From contig OX377619.1 of assembly GCA_947397865.1 (NCBI GenBank), positions 100,161,007 through 100,225,006 of the forward strand: a stretch of 64,000 bases of DNA, in the 5' to 3' direction. This DNA is from Polietes domitor (taxonomy: Eukaryota > Arthropoda > Insecta > Diptera > Muscidae). The notes beneath the pieces were generated by a model. The model worked only from the letters and a program-made list of their open reading frames with translations, was not told the DNA's origin and made no database searches. Positions 24,535-36,089 of the stretch are shown one piece after another (positions within the stretch are counted from its first letter, which is position 1; each line of letters starts with the position of its first letter). The position numbers were made by a program, and so were the translations under genes.

Positions 24535-26320
24535 ATACTTGTTTTTCTGGACTGATTCCACGATAGTGCTATCTTGGCTTGCAAAACCTGCATGCTTGTG
24601 GACCACATTCGTGGCGAACAGAGTGTCCAAGATTATCCAAATAACGGATACCTCGAAATGGTATCGCGTCAGCTCTGAATACAATCCTGCATATTTGGCC
24701 AGTCGTGGCGTCCCTCCGCAAAACTTGATTGGGAAAGAATAATGATGGTACTGGCCTACGTGGCTATCTGAATCGCCAAAAAGCTGGGAACCTTACAAAA
24801 CCAGGGTGCGTGAAGATACTTCCCTGGAAAAGAAACCAGTGAAAATACATTTTGCATATTTCGACAAGTTTGACGATATATTGGAACGTTTTTCTTCGTA
24901 CCCGCGAGCATTACGGGTAATAACATACATGCATCGCTTTCTCTACAGAACTCACCCAAAATTTCGTTTGAATTACTATAGAGAATCCACTATTATAATC
25001 CCCTCTGAAATATTACTTGTACGGAACCAATTAATATCTGTATGTCAAAAGGCATGGTATCCGAATGAATAATTCGCTTTATCCCCAAAAAGTCCCTTCT
25101 GTCTTCAAGCTCCTTACTCAGTTTAAATCCTTTTTTAGATTCGGAAGGGTTTGCTACGTGTTTGTGGTAGACTTGAATATTCTCCTGATTTGTCCTACGA
25201 GAGACATCCAATCATCATCCCTTATAAGTGTCCCTTTTCAAGGCTACTAATTAGATTCATACATGACATTTGTGTTCATGGTGGTAACCAGCTTGTTTTG
25301 AGATTAGTACGAACAAACTTCTGGATTCCTAAAGTACAGAATATTATCAAGACGATTATGCATAAATGTAAGCCATGTATCCTTTATAAGCGTAAATGCC
25401 AAAAACCACTCATGGCCGCTTTGCCTCGAGAACGGTGTGAGATTTCGCGACCATTTACCCACACGGGACTGGATTTTGCGGGTCCCTTTGACATTAATAA
25501 CTACCAGGGAAGGGCTTGTCTTATCGCAAGAGGATACGTATGTGTATTTGTGTGTTTTTCCACGAAGGCAATACACCTGGAAGCCACTTCCGACTTATCT
25601 ACTTCAGCATTCCTTGCAGCGACTGAACGTTTTGTTTCTCGATGAGGTTGTCGTCTCCATCGGCATTCAGACAACGGAACAACGTTTACTGGAGCATCCA
25701 AGATTATTGGCAGAGAATCTATCCAAAGTTCCTACCAAGCAGTAACGACCGAATATACGCATAAAAACTTGACATCGCATTTTATTCCACCTGGTGCTGC
25801 GCACTTGGGTGGTCTTTGGGAGGCTAGTGTCAAGAGTTTCAACTTGAAGAAAGTTGCTGGAACATCGAAGTACACGTTCGAAAAATTCCATACATTGCTC
25901 GTCAGAGTAGAAAGTTGTCTTAATTCCCGGCCAATATCAACCATCTCACACAACCCATCTGATCTCTTAGCGCTCACTCTAGGACACTTCTTAGTAGGAG
26001 GTCCCTTCTAGTTCCAGTCGATAGAGGATATTTCAATATCTACTCTGAATAGGTGGCAAAAATTACACCTCCTAAATCAACATTTTTGTACCAGATGGAA
26101 AAATGAATATTTAACGGAGCTCGACGTGCGACAAAAGTGGAAAAGGCCAGAGAAAAATATTCAAGAGTCTTCCTTAGTCGTTGTCAAAGACGACAATTTA
26201 CCTCCAAACTGTTGGTGACTCGGCAGAGTCAATACAATTTATTACGGTAACGATAGTCGGGTTCGTGTAGCAGATATTTATACGCAAAAAGGATATCGCA
26301 AAAAAGGATACCAGACCGAT
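24535..26320 (+). pseudogene. BEL RNase H end and integrase, copy 2
   Basis: The RNase H tail (FFWTDSTIVLSWLAKPA) is followed by the spacer and an integrase. The integrase has an H..H/C..C zinc domain (HDICVHGGNQL, CKPCILYKRKC at 25260-25400), a first catalytic Asp in HTGLDFAGPF, a second in HSDNGTTFTGA and the Glu in PPGAAHLGGLWEASVKSF. The frame breaks several times (about 25070, 25645 and 25740), including a stop after RFVSR. The C-terminal part (25769-26280) includes CLNSRPISTIS, LTLGHFLVGGPF and RWQKLHLLNQHF. The integrase triad is present but scattered over frames. Confidence 0.88.
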
Positions 26321-26395
26321 ATCGAAGTTGGTAGTACTCTCCTCCTCTGAATCATAACATTGTATTCGATATCTGTCTTTTCTATACTTTCCCGA

Positions 26396-26474
26396 TTTCG
26401 GCTCATTGAGTACTTTGTTTCTGTCCCTCCAGACGTCCAATCCATCAGGTTTTCGGTCTCCCACAATTCAGCGA
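26396..26474 (+). repeat. 79-bp direct repeat, right copy
   Basis: Nearly identical to 17872-17950. It lies just after the integrase tail of BEL copy 2, where a 3' LTR would be expected. Confidence 0.8.
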
Positions 26475-26768
26475 TTCAAATTATATGATATGTTTTTTAA
26501 TTTTGTATGCTACTCTAAAATGTAAATTTAAGACAAACATCGTAAACGTAGAGTGATTTAAATAATATAATTTTCGGATTTGAGCTTCGTTTACTCGTTT
26601 GGATTTAGAATAGGAAATGAGGGGACTTATTCATATTTTATTTTCTTCGTGGAAATTATGATTTACGTGAATCGTGAATTTACTCACGTGAGCGTGCGTG
26701 ATTCAATTTTTTTCCTTCGTGAACGTGAGTCAAAAATCACTCACGCGCCCATCTCTAGTTCAGATAGA
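26475..26768. other. AT-rich spacer
   Basis: No gene is seen. The phrases catctctagttcagat and actcacgtgagcgtgcgtgattc resemble sequence near 13750-13800 (gtcgcggctcatgggagcgtgcgtgag), so it may continue the X/Z repeat territory. Confidence 0.4.
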
Positions 26769-27245
26769 AAGTGTGATTTTTTAAAAGCTATAGGAAAGTT
26801 TTTCAAAAAAACACATAAAATTTAGAAAAATGCATGAAATCTTTATTTGTAACGATAGTATAGTCCATATAATTTAATGTTTGAAGATTATTTCATGCAA
26901 ATGTTGACCTTGACTGCGCGTCAAATGGTCCATCCGCTTAGTCCAATTTTGGCATTTCCAAGTTTTTGAGTAACAGAGGCCCAATTGCTGCGAACGACGA
27001 CGAATCGATAATTGATGGTCATCATTAACACTGCCCGATACAGCTGTGATATTTTCTTCAGTTCTCACTCTACGTAAGCGTGTTGGTGGTTTAATGTCCA
27101 ACAATGTAAATTTGGTGCGAAATTTAGTCACAATAGCCCGAATAGCCGCTTCAGTGGGTCGATTAAACTGGCCATAAAATGGAAGCGCGCGATGAACTTT
27201 CTTAACAGAGCACGCAGTTTGATAATAAAATTCAATTATATAAAA
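26769..27245 (-). mobile_element. Internally deleted mariner (copy M2)
   Basis: This is the same deletion derivative as M1 and M3, on the minus strand. The ORF at 27263-26874 has IIEFYYQTACSVKKVHRALPFYG, RPTEAAIRAIV and RRRSQQLGLCYSKTWK, then jumps to CQNWTKRMDHLTRSQGQHLHEIIFK. The 3' terminus with aaagtgtgattttttaaaag lies at about 26769. The 5' terminus is missing: the frame enters unrelated sequence at about 27245. The transposase core is absent. Confidence 0.85.
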
Positions 27246-27748
27246 CACATTCGCATTTTGCACAATACATTTTTGCCCAAATGTTTGATTTGTCTATATC
27301 TCTACAGAGTAGGAGGGTATATATCATTGGGGACAGAAAAAAGTGTAACGCATTAAAGGAGTGACTTAATACCCTAAAAATGTTCGGACCAAATCCGTTT
27401 CACAACATTTCAAGTTGTTTGAACCATGCCCGTCCGTCTCGCTGGTGTACACGATAACTGTCGAAATGAGTTAAGGAATTTATTCATGGTAATATTTTTC
27501 CAAACTTAGTTTAAGTTCGAAGATGGTAAAGCAAACGATCGCGAACAAAATACAAAAAATATCAAAAGGTACTTTCTTTTCGCTTTCCTTCGATAGCAAT
27601 TTGTATGGAGAATTTTAGCCATCGCGACTAAGTAAAGACTGGATAATTATCCAGTGTTAATTTCCCAGCTAAGTCGTGTCAGCGTTACCGGACTTTATTT
27701 TGTCCAATCCCAATATTATGGTGCAGCCAAATTTATTTTTGCTTTCTA
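27246..27748. repeat. Possible DINE-like fragment
   Basis: The phrases gtaggagggtatatatcattgg (about 27310) and ccatgcccgtccgtctcgctgg (about 27425) resemble the start and GTCC block of the X/Z families. Otherwise there is nothing recognisable before BEL copy 3 begins. Confidence 0.4.
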
Positions 27749-28685
27749 TCAAATGCTCCAAATGTGGGATCAAGGTTCACCATACTATACTTCACAAGGA
27801 GCCTACGCCCTCCCATCTCCGAAACACTAATATCAAGCCTAATCGTAACATGCCGGCACCATCCTTATCCCCTTTAGCTTATTCTGCTTTACAGTCCACC
27901 AATCCAACAAATGGTGTTGTCCAGACATGTTTTTTTCCAGTTCTAGCGGTATTCTACTAGGGACAGCAATGGTAAAGATTTGTCATTTGGGCGCTATATA
28001 TACTGCCAGAGCTCTAATAGACTCGGGTTCGGAGGGCTCTTTCATTTCCGAGAAATTATTCCATCTTCTTAAGTTACCATTTACGCGCACCTCTGCTAGG
28101 GTATCGGGTCATCTTGTTTTGGGCTCACTCAACTTCTGCATTGGTCGTTCCACACCTGTCAGGGAATCTACCTTCGAGGACTATTGATTCTCACGTACTA
28201 GCGAATCTTCCACAGCTCCACGCTCGAAAATTGATATCCTTCTGGGTGGTGATAATCTTCCTTCAATCATGCTGTCCGGTTTTGAGCGCAGTATATGTGG
28301 CTCTTTAGTGGCTCAACAGACTATTTTTGGGTGGATCCTTACGGGCCCCATTCCTTCGAAATCCTTACAGTCATTTTCGACCCTTGTATCTCATTATTGC
28401 GAAATTGCTCTCGATAAGGAAGTTTACGAGGTGGAGGACGTTCCACGAAGGAATACTATGTCTGATTCTGATCAAATTTGTGAAGAAATGTATACGAAAA
28501 CTACAAAGAGGTATGGAGAAGGCAGGTATATAGTTTCACTGCCGTTTAAGGAAGGTTATCCTGATCAGTTATTCTTGGGACAATCTAGGCCTAATTCAAG
28601 GGCACAGTTTTTCAGAAATGAAACTCGTTTACTTCGAAACCCCGACCTCAGAGAGGAATATAACAATGTACTCCATAACCCATGT
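27749..28685 (+). pseudogene. BEL nucleocapsid, protease and RT start, copy 3
   Basis: A second copy of the 20979-21968 segment, 5'-truncated at CSKCGIK. The protease motif ARALIDSGSEGSFI is intact, but the frame is broken near 27945, 28110 and 28230. The stretch from 28269 on (MLSGFERSICGSLVAQQTIF to LREEYNNVLHN) is open and almost identical to copy 2. It carries the same MITE Y at the same position, so copies 2 and 3 share an ancestor that already contained Y. Confidence 0.88.
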
Positions 28686-29270
28686 TCTGTAACTCTCCCG
28701 TCGATAAATTTCTCACATGAAACAAACATCTCACATGCAGCTGGGTCTGTAACTTTGATTTGTGAGAAATTTCTGTCACCATATGTTTTTTTCTCACATT
28801 ACTGGAAACATGTGAGAAAAACTGTTTCTGTAAAATTTACAGTCGAGAAGTTTCAACTTCGAACTGTCAAATAGACTCACAATTACAAACATTGCGAGAA
28901 TGAGATTTTAATACGTTTGTAAACCAAAAAATATACAAAAACGAACACGGAAAAACTATAAACGTTGTTATTTATTTATTATTTTGTAATACGGCATACA
29001 TTAAACAACACAACAAATAACTTATTGACACTTTGTAATAGATGTAATAAATATATGAATTTATGTATATTGTCTATTTGTTATTTTTTGATTGTTTACT
29101 TGAAGTTTCTACTTTTCTTTGTTTACTTTTTTGACATGTGACTGGAAATTTCCAATAATACTTCGTCGTTTTTCGCATTGATTTACAGATACAGTTTTTA
29201 CTCACATATCGAGAAACACTTGAATTTTTTGTTTCACACTTTCTCGATGCGAGAAGTTCTCACAAAAGTT
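28686..29270 (+). mobile_element. MITE Y in BEL copy 3 (uninterrupted)
   Basis: About 585 bp. It starts ccatgttctgtaactctcccg, carries repeated ttctcacatg and catgtgagaaa motifs near its ends, and finishes with cttctcgatgcgagaagttctcacaaaa before the BEL frame resumes at VTEQGY. It has no coding capacity. Confidence 0.8.
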
Positions 29271-30383
29271 ACAGAACAGGGTTACTGGAGTATGTTGACT
29301 TAAATCCCATGTCAACTGTACCCCCTCCGATTTCAACAGAGCCTCCATTACATTGCTACTTACCGCATCATGCGGTAATCAAGCCTGACAGCACAATTAC
29401 CTAAGTTCGTGTAGTATTCAATGCCTCGTATACTACGTCGAACGGCTTAAGCCTTAATGACAGGCTGATTTGACCATACTCATTCTGAAGTGGCGTTTTT
29501 TCGATACGTTGTTAATGGAGATATCCAGAAGATGTATCGACAGATCCTTGTTCATCCAGATCATACTCCTTTCCAACGAATCCTATATCGCCCGAGTACA
29601 AACAGTGATATTCAAGATTATGAATTGAAAAGGTGGAGTTGTGGAGTCAATTGTGCACCATATCTCTCAATAAGGACAATGTTTCAATTGGCAGAAGACG
29701 TTCATAAAGAATATCCCTTAGCCAGTCATATCCTCCGAAATTACATGTATGTGGACGATGCACTAGCTGGTGTACATACTGTAAAAATGGCTATGAAAGC
29801 GAGAGGTCAACTTATAGTAGTTCTGAATTCCGCTGGATTTTCCATGAGGAAGTGGACGGCAAATTCCAAAAATTTATATATGACGACTTCCTGGACTTTG
29901 ATGACCGCAGTTCGGCAAAAACTTTTACTTTACCACAATAACATTTCCTGACTCCTGCAAGTTTACAAAACGCGAGGTCCTTTCTCAAATATCAAAACTA
30001 TTCGATCAGGCAGGATAGCTTGCTCCAATCGTTGTCCAAGCGAAAATATTCATGCAGACAATTGTGATGGATCGTACAGAATGGGATAATGTTATCTCAC
30101 CAGAAGCCCTTCACATATGGAAGTTATTTCAGGAAACATATTCAGGAATAAACTCAATAGAAATTCCAAGAGGGTTGACTTCACTGCAGAATCTGAGATC
30201 CAATTCCATGGCTTTTGCAATGCTCTCTATATTCTCGTCCTTTATTGGGAATGAATTATGGTGGTACGGACCTACGTGGCTATCTGAATCGCCAAAAAGC
30301 TGGGAACCTTACAAAACCAGGGTGCGTGAAGATACTTCCCTGGAAAAGAAACCAGTGAAAGTACATTTTGCATATTTCGACAA
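29271..30383 (+). pseudogene. BEL RT and RNase H remnant, copy 3
   Basis: RT continues after Y: LEYVDLNPMS and STEPPLHCYLPHHAVIKPDS, a short deletion at about 29460, then the 153-codon frame 29490-29951. That frame has NGDIQKMYRQILVHPDHT, a changed RWSCGVNCAPYLSIRTMF and an intact MYVDDALAGVHT. The connection region (30052-30383) includes SGINSIEIPRGLTSL and WLSESPKSWEPYKTRV. It ends abruptly in HFAYFDN at 30383, where an LTR begins. RNase H is mostly deleted and the integrase is absent. Confidence 0.88.
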
Positions 30384-30808
30384 TGTTCAGTTATTAGATA
30401 TATTTATTGTTACCACACTTTCGCCTGTGACTAACTGGCGGGCAGTGAATTTTTTTATTGACTATTTATACAATTACTTTAAACTTAATTGGTAATTTGT
30501 ATTGCCGTTTCCATGCAGATCAGCAATTCTGGTCTGCATGGGACCGTTGACCATGAACTTGAATATTTTCCATAGCAATATTTTGCAAATAAACAAAAAT
30601 GCTTACTAAGCAGAATATGCCTGCATGGAAAATAGGCAAGTTCCATTTACCTTTGTTCGCAACAACAACAGCAGTTAATACATAAAATAACAAGATATCA
30701 TATAACAGTGGCCAATGACCGTCTGTTAATTTGATCGCTGGGTATATCATGCATTTTACAGTCGCAGGCTAAAGTGTGGTAACAATAAATATATCTAATA
30801 ACTAAACA
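30384..30808. repeat. BEL LTR with 49-bp inverted ends
   Basis: The segment starts TGTTCAGTTATTAG and ends CTAATAACTAAACA. The outer 49 bp at each end (30384-30432 and 30760-30808) are inverted copies with three mismatches. The interior, read on the minus strand, matches the 3' LTR of BEL copy 1 (11106-11445) and contains about 38 bp that copy 1 lacks. On its right it is followed directly by tttggtgatcc, which looks like a BEL primer-binding region, and then by a gag start. Orientation is therefore contradictory. Confidence 0.75.
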
Positions 30809-31150
30809 TTTGGTGATCCTTAAAGACTGGAACAAACAGATGCTGGCTCAAAAACCGAAACCAGTCTACAATATCCTTCAGAAAATTAGCTTCTAAAGAA
30901 GAACCTTTTGCATCAATAAGGCACAATGGCTTCGGTGGACGAATTGGTGGTCATACAAGATGGCAACGCAATAGAACTACAGAAGGCTATTGACAACATA
31001 AAGAAGGCTCCCTTGGATCGACGCTCATTAGACTTCTACCAAAAGAAGTCAGACGAATTGAATGCTCTTTGGAAGGTCTTCGATAGTCCAGATAATGGGA
31101 TTCGGAGACATCCTATTCTATCAAGGACGACAATCCGCATCTCACAAAAG
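30809..31150 (+). pseudogene. BEL gag N-terminus fragment (copy 1 family)
   Basis: tttggtgatccttaaag follows the LTR, as expected for a primer-binding site. The ORF from 30926 encodes a BEL-type gag start with MASVDELVVIQD, LDRRSLDFYQKKSDELNALW and FDSPDNGIRRHP. After about codon 60 it shifts frame and runs into the 425-bp repeat unit. No further gag is present. Confidence 0.75.
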
Positions 31151-31154
31151 ACTT

Positions 31155-31760
31155 ACCGAATTTACGTTTAAAAAAACGCACCAAGTAATAAAGTACACAT
31201 GCCATCTTACAAGCATCTCATTGAGTTGCATATGTAAGTATGTGTATATACAGGTATAATTACCCAGCAATACTTCTGCCGAGCCAACGCTCATTTGTTT
31301 TAGTTTTTTCGTTTGTATTTTTTTGGTCTGTAATCAATATTTGGTTTGAACTGGGATATTGTCCTGGCTCAAGACCATTTTGCATCTATATTTAATAGAA
31401 TGCAAATTTATTTACAAATGGCATGGTGACATTTATTACTTGGCTGCAGACTACGACGATCATGATTTCGACCATGTCAAAAGTATTTTTCAAGTGACTT
31501 CGCAGCGACTTTTCAACATCAAACCCGGCCTCTTTAAGGAGATAATTCTCACAAACGAACGAGAAGCATACCTCACTTGCCGAATTTGCGTTTAAATAAT
31601 CGCACCAAGTAATAAAGTGCACATGCCGTCTTATAAGCATCTCATTGAGATGCATATGTAATTATGTGTATATGCAGGTATAGTTACCCAGCAATACTTC
31701 TGCCGTGTCAACGCTAATTTGTTTTAGTTTTTTCGTTTCTATTTTTTGGCCTGTAATCAA
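31155..31760 (+). repeat. Diverged copy of the 425-bp array unit
   Basis: About 1.4 units homologous to the 5455-7945 array. The short ORF 31359-31595 is a little more open than in the array (LAADYDDHDFDHVKSIFQV, FNIKPGLFKEI). It could be the less decayed ancestor of the unit, possibly part of the BEL element whose gag start precedes it. Confidence 0.8.
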
Positions 31761-32700
31761 TAATGTATCTAAAAGTAACTCTAATTTGTTACCCTATCCT
31801 TTTCATAACTTCTTCAAAAATCTCAAAATATTCTTTATAATTGTCTGTATCTGTCATAATGTCGTCTAAATATATTTATACCTTTCCCTGCCTAACTAAG
31901 ACTGAACAAATTTTGTTAATGAACATCTGAAACATGGATGGTGCCTTTTGCAGACCAAATGGTACTAAAATTATAAAATAGTATTGTCCTAAGGGCGTGA
32001 CAAAAGATGTATATTTTATATACATCTCACTCAAGTGAACATAAAAAAATGTTTTTCAAATCTAATTTAGTGAATATTGTCGTATTACTTAGCCTTTCCA
32101 ATATGTCATAAATCATATGGATTGGTGTTTCACTGTCATCTTATTTAATTTTCTAAAATCTATACATATTCTCAACTAACCACTTTTCTTACGCACCAAA
32201 ACAATTGGCGATGCGAACTCAGAATCACTAACTCTAATAACCTGATTTTCCAAAAGGTCATCTAAAATTTTCTGTAGCTCCTATTTTCCAGCATACGAAA
32301 GTTTATGAGGTTTTCTACATTAATTTTCATTTTAAAGCAAACTACGTTTTACGAAATATTATCTCTGTTGCCATTCTTAATTTATGTGATACATCGTCAC
32401 CAATTTTTAAATTAATTTCTTCAACGTAATTACATGTGTCAATTGCCGTAATCATTTCATGTATGTATGTCTCCCTTACAATCATAATTCGCTTTCGTTA
32501 TTAATTGTTTCACCGAATAAAATTTTGGCATTCGTTTTTCTCAAAAAGTATCGACCTAACAAAACAGAGTACCTCACAGAGTCTAATTCCACCACGATCA
32601 ATTTCATTTCAAAAAGTCTATTGTTAATATTAATCAAACAAAAACATTTGCCATTTATTTTTAATTTCGTATAGTTTAAACCATAAAATGAATCACTTTT
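31761..32700 (-). pseudogene. Ty3/gypsy pol relic (protease to RT)
   Basis: Read on the minus strand, the stretch begins with a protease/RT leader (KINGKCFCLINI, YSVLLGRYFLRKTNAKIL). It continues with ELQKILDDLLENQVIRVSDS and FASPIVLVRKKSG, then TPLGQYYFIILVPFGLQKAPSMFQ, and ends with IYLDDIM, the polymerase active-site box of gypsy RTs. There are several frameshifts and stops. RNase H and integrase are missing here. A gypsy integrase tail at 48.5-49.0 kb may belong to the same family. Confidence 0.85.
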
Positions 32701-32705
32701 AAAGT

Positions 32706-33275
32706 AAACAAGTAAAAACGTAGTTAAGTTCGGCCGGGCCGAACTTTATAAACCCTCCATCATAAATTGCATTCCACAGGATTAATTTTCGTAGAAATGC
32801 AGTAATATTACAGGAAAATATAAATTATAGTCAAACCACAACAAATACAAATATTGAAAAAATTATTTTATAAATAAATTTAATATTTGTATTATTTCAA
32901 TCCACGCTTATCAGGCAAGGCTACCAATACATTAACACTATATATATCTAAATAATACCTCAAGACAATTCAAAAAATAAATATTCTTATATTTATATTT
33001 TCAACAAAGCTTAAATATTTGGTTGTATTTCCATTTTATTTTAATTCCCAAAGTACAAATTTTTAAAATTCATTATCTCACGTACATAGTGCAAAATTAC
33101 CTAACTTCACGATTCAACCAATTTTTGCTGTAAAAGTAAAAGTACGAATTTGGATTTTTTAGTTTGCATGTCTATGCAGTCAGAGGAATGCATACACCAC
33201 ATTCCATGATTCTAGCGGCTCCCATTTAGTTGACACCATTTTTATCCCCTTTTTCCTATTCTACCCCCTGAAGAG
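32706..33275 (-). mobile_element. DINE-1-like fragment X3 (reverse)
   Basis: Reverse-orientation copy of the right part of X. It begins aacaagtaaaaacg, then the palindrome AGTTCGGCCGGGCCGAACTT, then ccctccat, and continues through one to two internal repeat units with a gtgtatgcattcctctgactgc-like phrase. The left half with the GTCC block is missing. Confidence 0.75.
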
Positions 33276-33477
33276 TACGGCTTTCCAATGTATGTTGGCG
33301 GGGAAATTGCCAAATTGCAAATTTTTCGTTATAATAGTCTGCAAAATTTTCTTCGTATCGGCATTTGCGATGTTCGAATATTCGTCGAACTTCCAGCTTC
33401 GTTTGTTTAGAAGTCATACAAAATTGTTGTAACAGCTCATCAACATGTTCGTCCGCAGAGTTGTGTCTCAAATGCAA
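33256..33477 (-). pseudogene. Possible retrotransposon gag fragment
   Basis: An open minus-strand stretch encodes DEHVDELLQQFCMTSKQTKLE and RYEENFADYYNEKFAIW. The pattern resembles capsid regions of LTR-element gags, but I cannot place it in a family. It stops at the foldback arm at 33478. Confidence is low; a cellular gene relic is possible. Confidence 0.3.
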
Positions 33478-36074
33478 TGTCCCAGATGTTGAAAATGCCA
33501 TTTTCGAATTTCGAAAAAACAAAAGTTGTGCTGAATTGTGCTAGGTTTGTGCCCAATTGTGCCGTAAAAAGTTTTTCGAAAAATTGAAAATTGACCGAGA
33601 TATTGCGAAAAAACTTTTTTTCCAAAAAAAATCGCTGGGATTGTCATTTCGTTTTTTTGCAAAAACAAAAGTTGTGCTGGATTGTGCTAGCGGAGTACAT
33701 AATTGTGCCGTTTTTAAAAAAGTTCTATCTCAATCCGTTTTCGAAAAAATCGCTATTTTCGAAAAAATCCTAGAATTGCCATTTTGTTTTTTCGCAAAAA
33801 CAAAAGTTGTGCTGAATTGTGCTAGATTTGTGCCCAATTGTGCCGCAAAAAGTTTTTCGAAAAATGAAAATTGACAGAGATACAGCGAAAAAACTTTTCG
33901 CAACAAAAATCGCTGAAATTTTCATTGTAGGTTTTTTGGGCAGCAAAAGTTGTGCTAGGTTCTTCTAGAGGAGGGTGTTATTGTGTCGTTTCAAGCTAAG
34001 TTCTATCTCAAACCGTTTTCGAGAAAATCGCAAATTTAAATTTTGGCGATTTTTCAAAAAAATGCTCTAATTTTGTTAAAATCGCGATTTTTGCAAATCC
34101 AAAAACTGTGCTGAATTGTGCTCGCCTAGCACAATTTTTTCGTCATACATCGAAAAGTGCTCACTTCAATGGTTCATAAAAATAATCGCCAATTTCATTT
34201 TTTTAGCCATTTTCCATATAACTTTGCAAAAAACGCGAATTTCAAAAATCCAAAAGTTGTGCTGGATTCTGCTCGCCTAGCACAATTTTGCTATCATATT
34301 CCAAAAAGCGCCAACTTTTTCTAAAAGTCGCAAAAACGCCAAAAATTCTAGAATTGCCATTTTGTTTTTTCGCAAAAACAAACGTTGTGCTGGATTGTGC
34401 TAGCCGCGAAGACAATTGTGCCGTTTCAAGCTAAGTTCTATCTCAAACCGTTTTCGAGAAAATCGCTAATTAAAATTTTGGCGATTTTTCAAAAAAATGC
34501 TCTAATTTTGTTAAAATTGCGATTTTTGCAAATCCAAAAACTGTGCTGAATTGTGCTCGCCTAGCACATTTTTTTCGTCATACATCGAAAAGTGCTCACT
34601 TCAATGGTTCATAAAAATAATCGCCAATTTCATTTTTTTAGCCATTTTCCATATAACTTTGCAAAAAACGCGAATTTCAAAAATCCAAAAGTTGTGCTGT
34701 ATTCTGCTCGCCTAGCACAATTTTGCTATCATATTCCAAAAAGCGCCAACTTTTTCTAAAAGTCGCAAAAACGCCAAAAATTCTAGAATTGCCATTTTGT
34801 TTTTTCGCAAAAACAAAAGTTGTATACACAATTGTCTACGCGGCTAACAGAATCCAGCACAACTTTTGTTTTTGCGAAAAAACAAAATGGCAATTCTAGA
34901 ATTTTTGGCGTTTTTGCGACTTTTAGAAAAAGTTGGCGCTTTTTGGAATATGATAGCAAAATTGTGCTAGGCGAGCAGAATCCAGCACAACTTTTGGATT
35001 TTTGAAATTCGCGTTTTTTGCAAAGTTATATGGAAAATGGCTAAAAAAATGAAATTGGCGATTATTTTTATGAACCATTGAAGTGAGCACTTTTCGATGT
35101 ATGACGAAAAAATTGTGCTAGGCGAGCACAATTCAGCACAGTTTTTGGATTTGCAAAAATCGCGATTTTAACAAATTTAGAGCAACAAAATGGCAATTCT
35201 AGAATTTTTGGCGTTTTTGCGACTTTTAGAAAAAGTTGGCGCTTTTTGGAATATGATAGAAAATTTGTGCTAGGCGAGCAGAATCAAGCACAACTTTTGG
35301 ATTTTTGAAATTCGCGTTTTTTGCAAAGTTATATGGAAAATGGCTAAAAAATGAAATTGGCGATTATTTTTATGAACCATTGAAGTGAGCACTTTTCGAT
35401 GTATGACGAAAAAATTGTGCTAGGCGAGCACAATTCAGCACAGTTTTTGGATTTACAAAAATCGCGATTTTAACAAAATTAGAGCATTTTTTTGAAAAAT
35501 CGCCAAAATTTTAATTAGCGATTTTCTCGAAAACGGTTTGAGATAGAACTTAGCTTGAAACGGCACAATAACACCCTCCTCTAGAAGAACCTAGCACAAC
35601 TTTTGCTGCCTAAAAAACATACAATGAAAATTTCAGCGATTTTTGTTGCGAAAAGTTTTTTTGCTGTATCTCTGTCAATTTTCATTTTTTCGAAAAACTT
35701 TTTGCGGCACAATTGGGCACAAATCTAGCACAATTCAGCACAACTTTTGTTTTTACGAAAAAACAAAATGGCAATTCTAGGATTTTTTCGAAAATAGCGA
35801 TTTTTTCGAAAACGGATTGAGATAGAACTTTTTTAAAAACGGCACAATTATGTACTCCGCTAGCACAATCCAGCACAACTTTTGTTTTTGCAAAAAAACG
35901 AAATGGCAATCCCAGCGATTTTTTTTGGAAAAAAAGTTTTTTCGCAATATCTCGGTCAATTTTCAATTTTTCGAAAAACCTTTTACGGCACAATTGGGCA
36001 CAAACGTAGCACAATTCAGCACAACTTTTGTTTTTTCGAAATTCGAAAATGGCATTTTCAACATCTGGGACATA
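33478..36074. repeat. 2.6-kb foldback (giant inverted repeat)
   Basis: The left arm 33478-34823 and right arm 34859-36074 are reverse complements of one another over most of their length, separated by a loop of about 35 bp. The outer ends are tgtcccagatgttgaaaatg and its exact complement. Each arm is built of repeated modules with phrases such as aaaagttgtgctgaattgtg and gctcgcctagcac. In the left arm a 435-bp module repeats in tandem (33989 and 34424). Several ORFs of 60-145 codons arise from the low-complexity modules on both arms and are not genes. It flanks or interrupts a copia gag relic. Confidence 0.9.
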
Positions 36075-36089
36075 TATGCATGTGCATGT

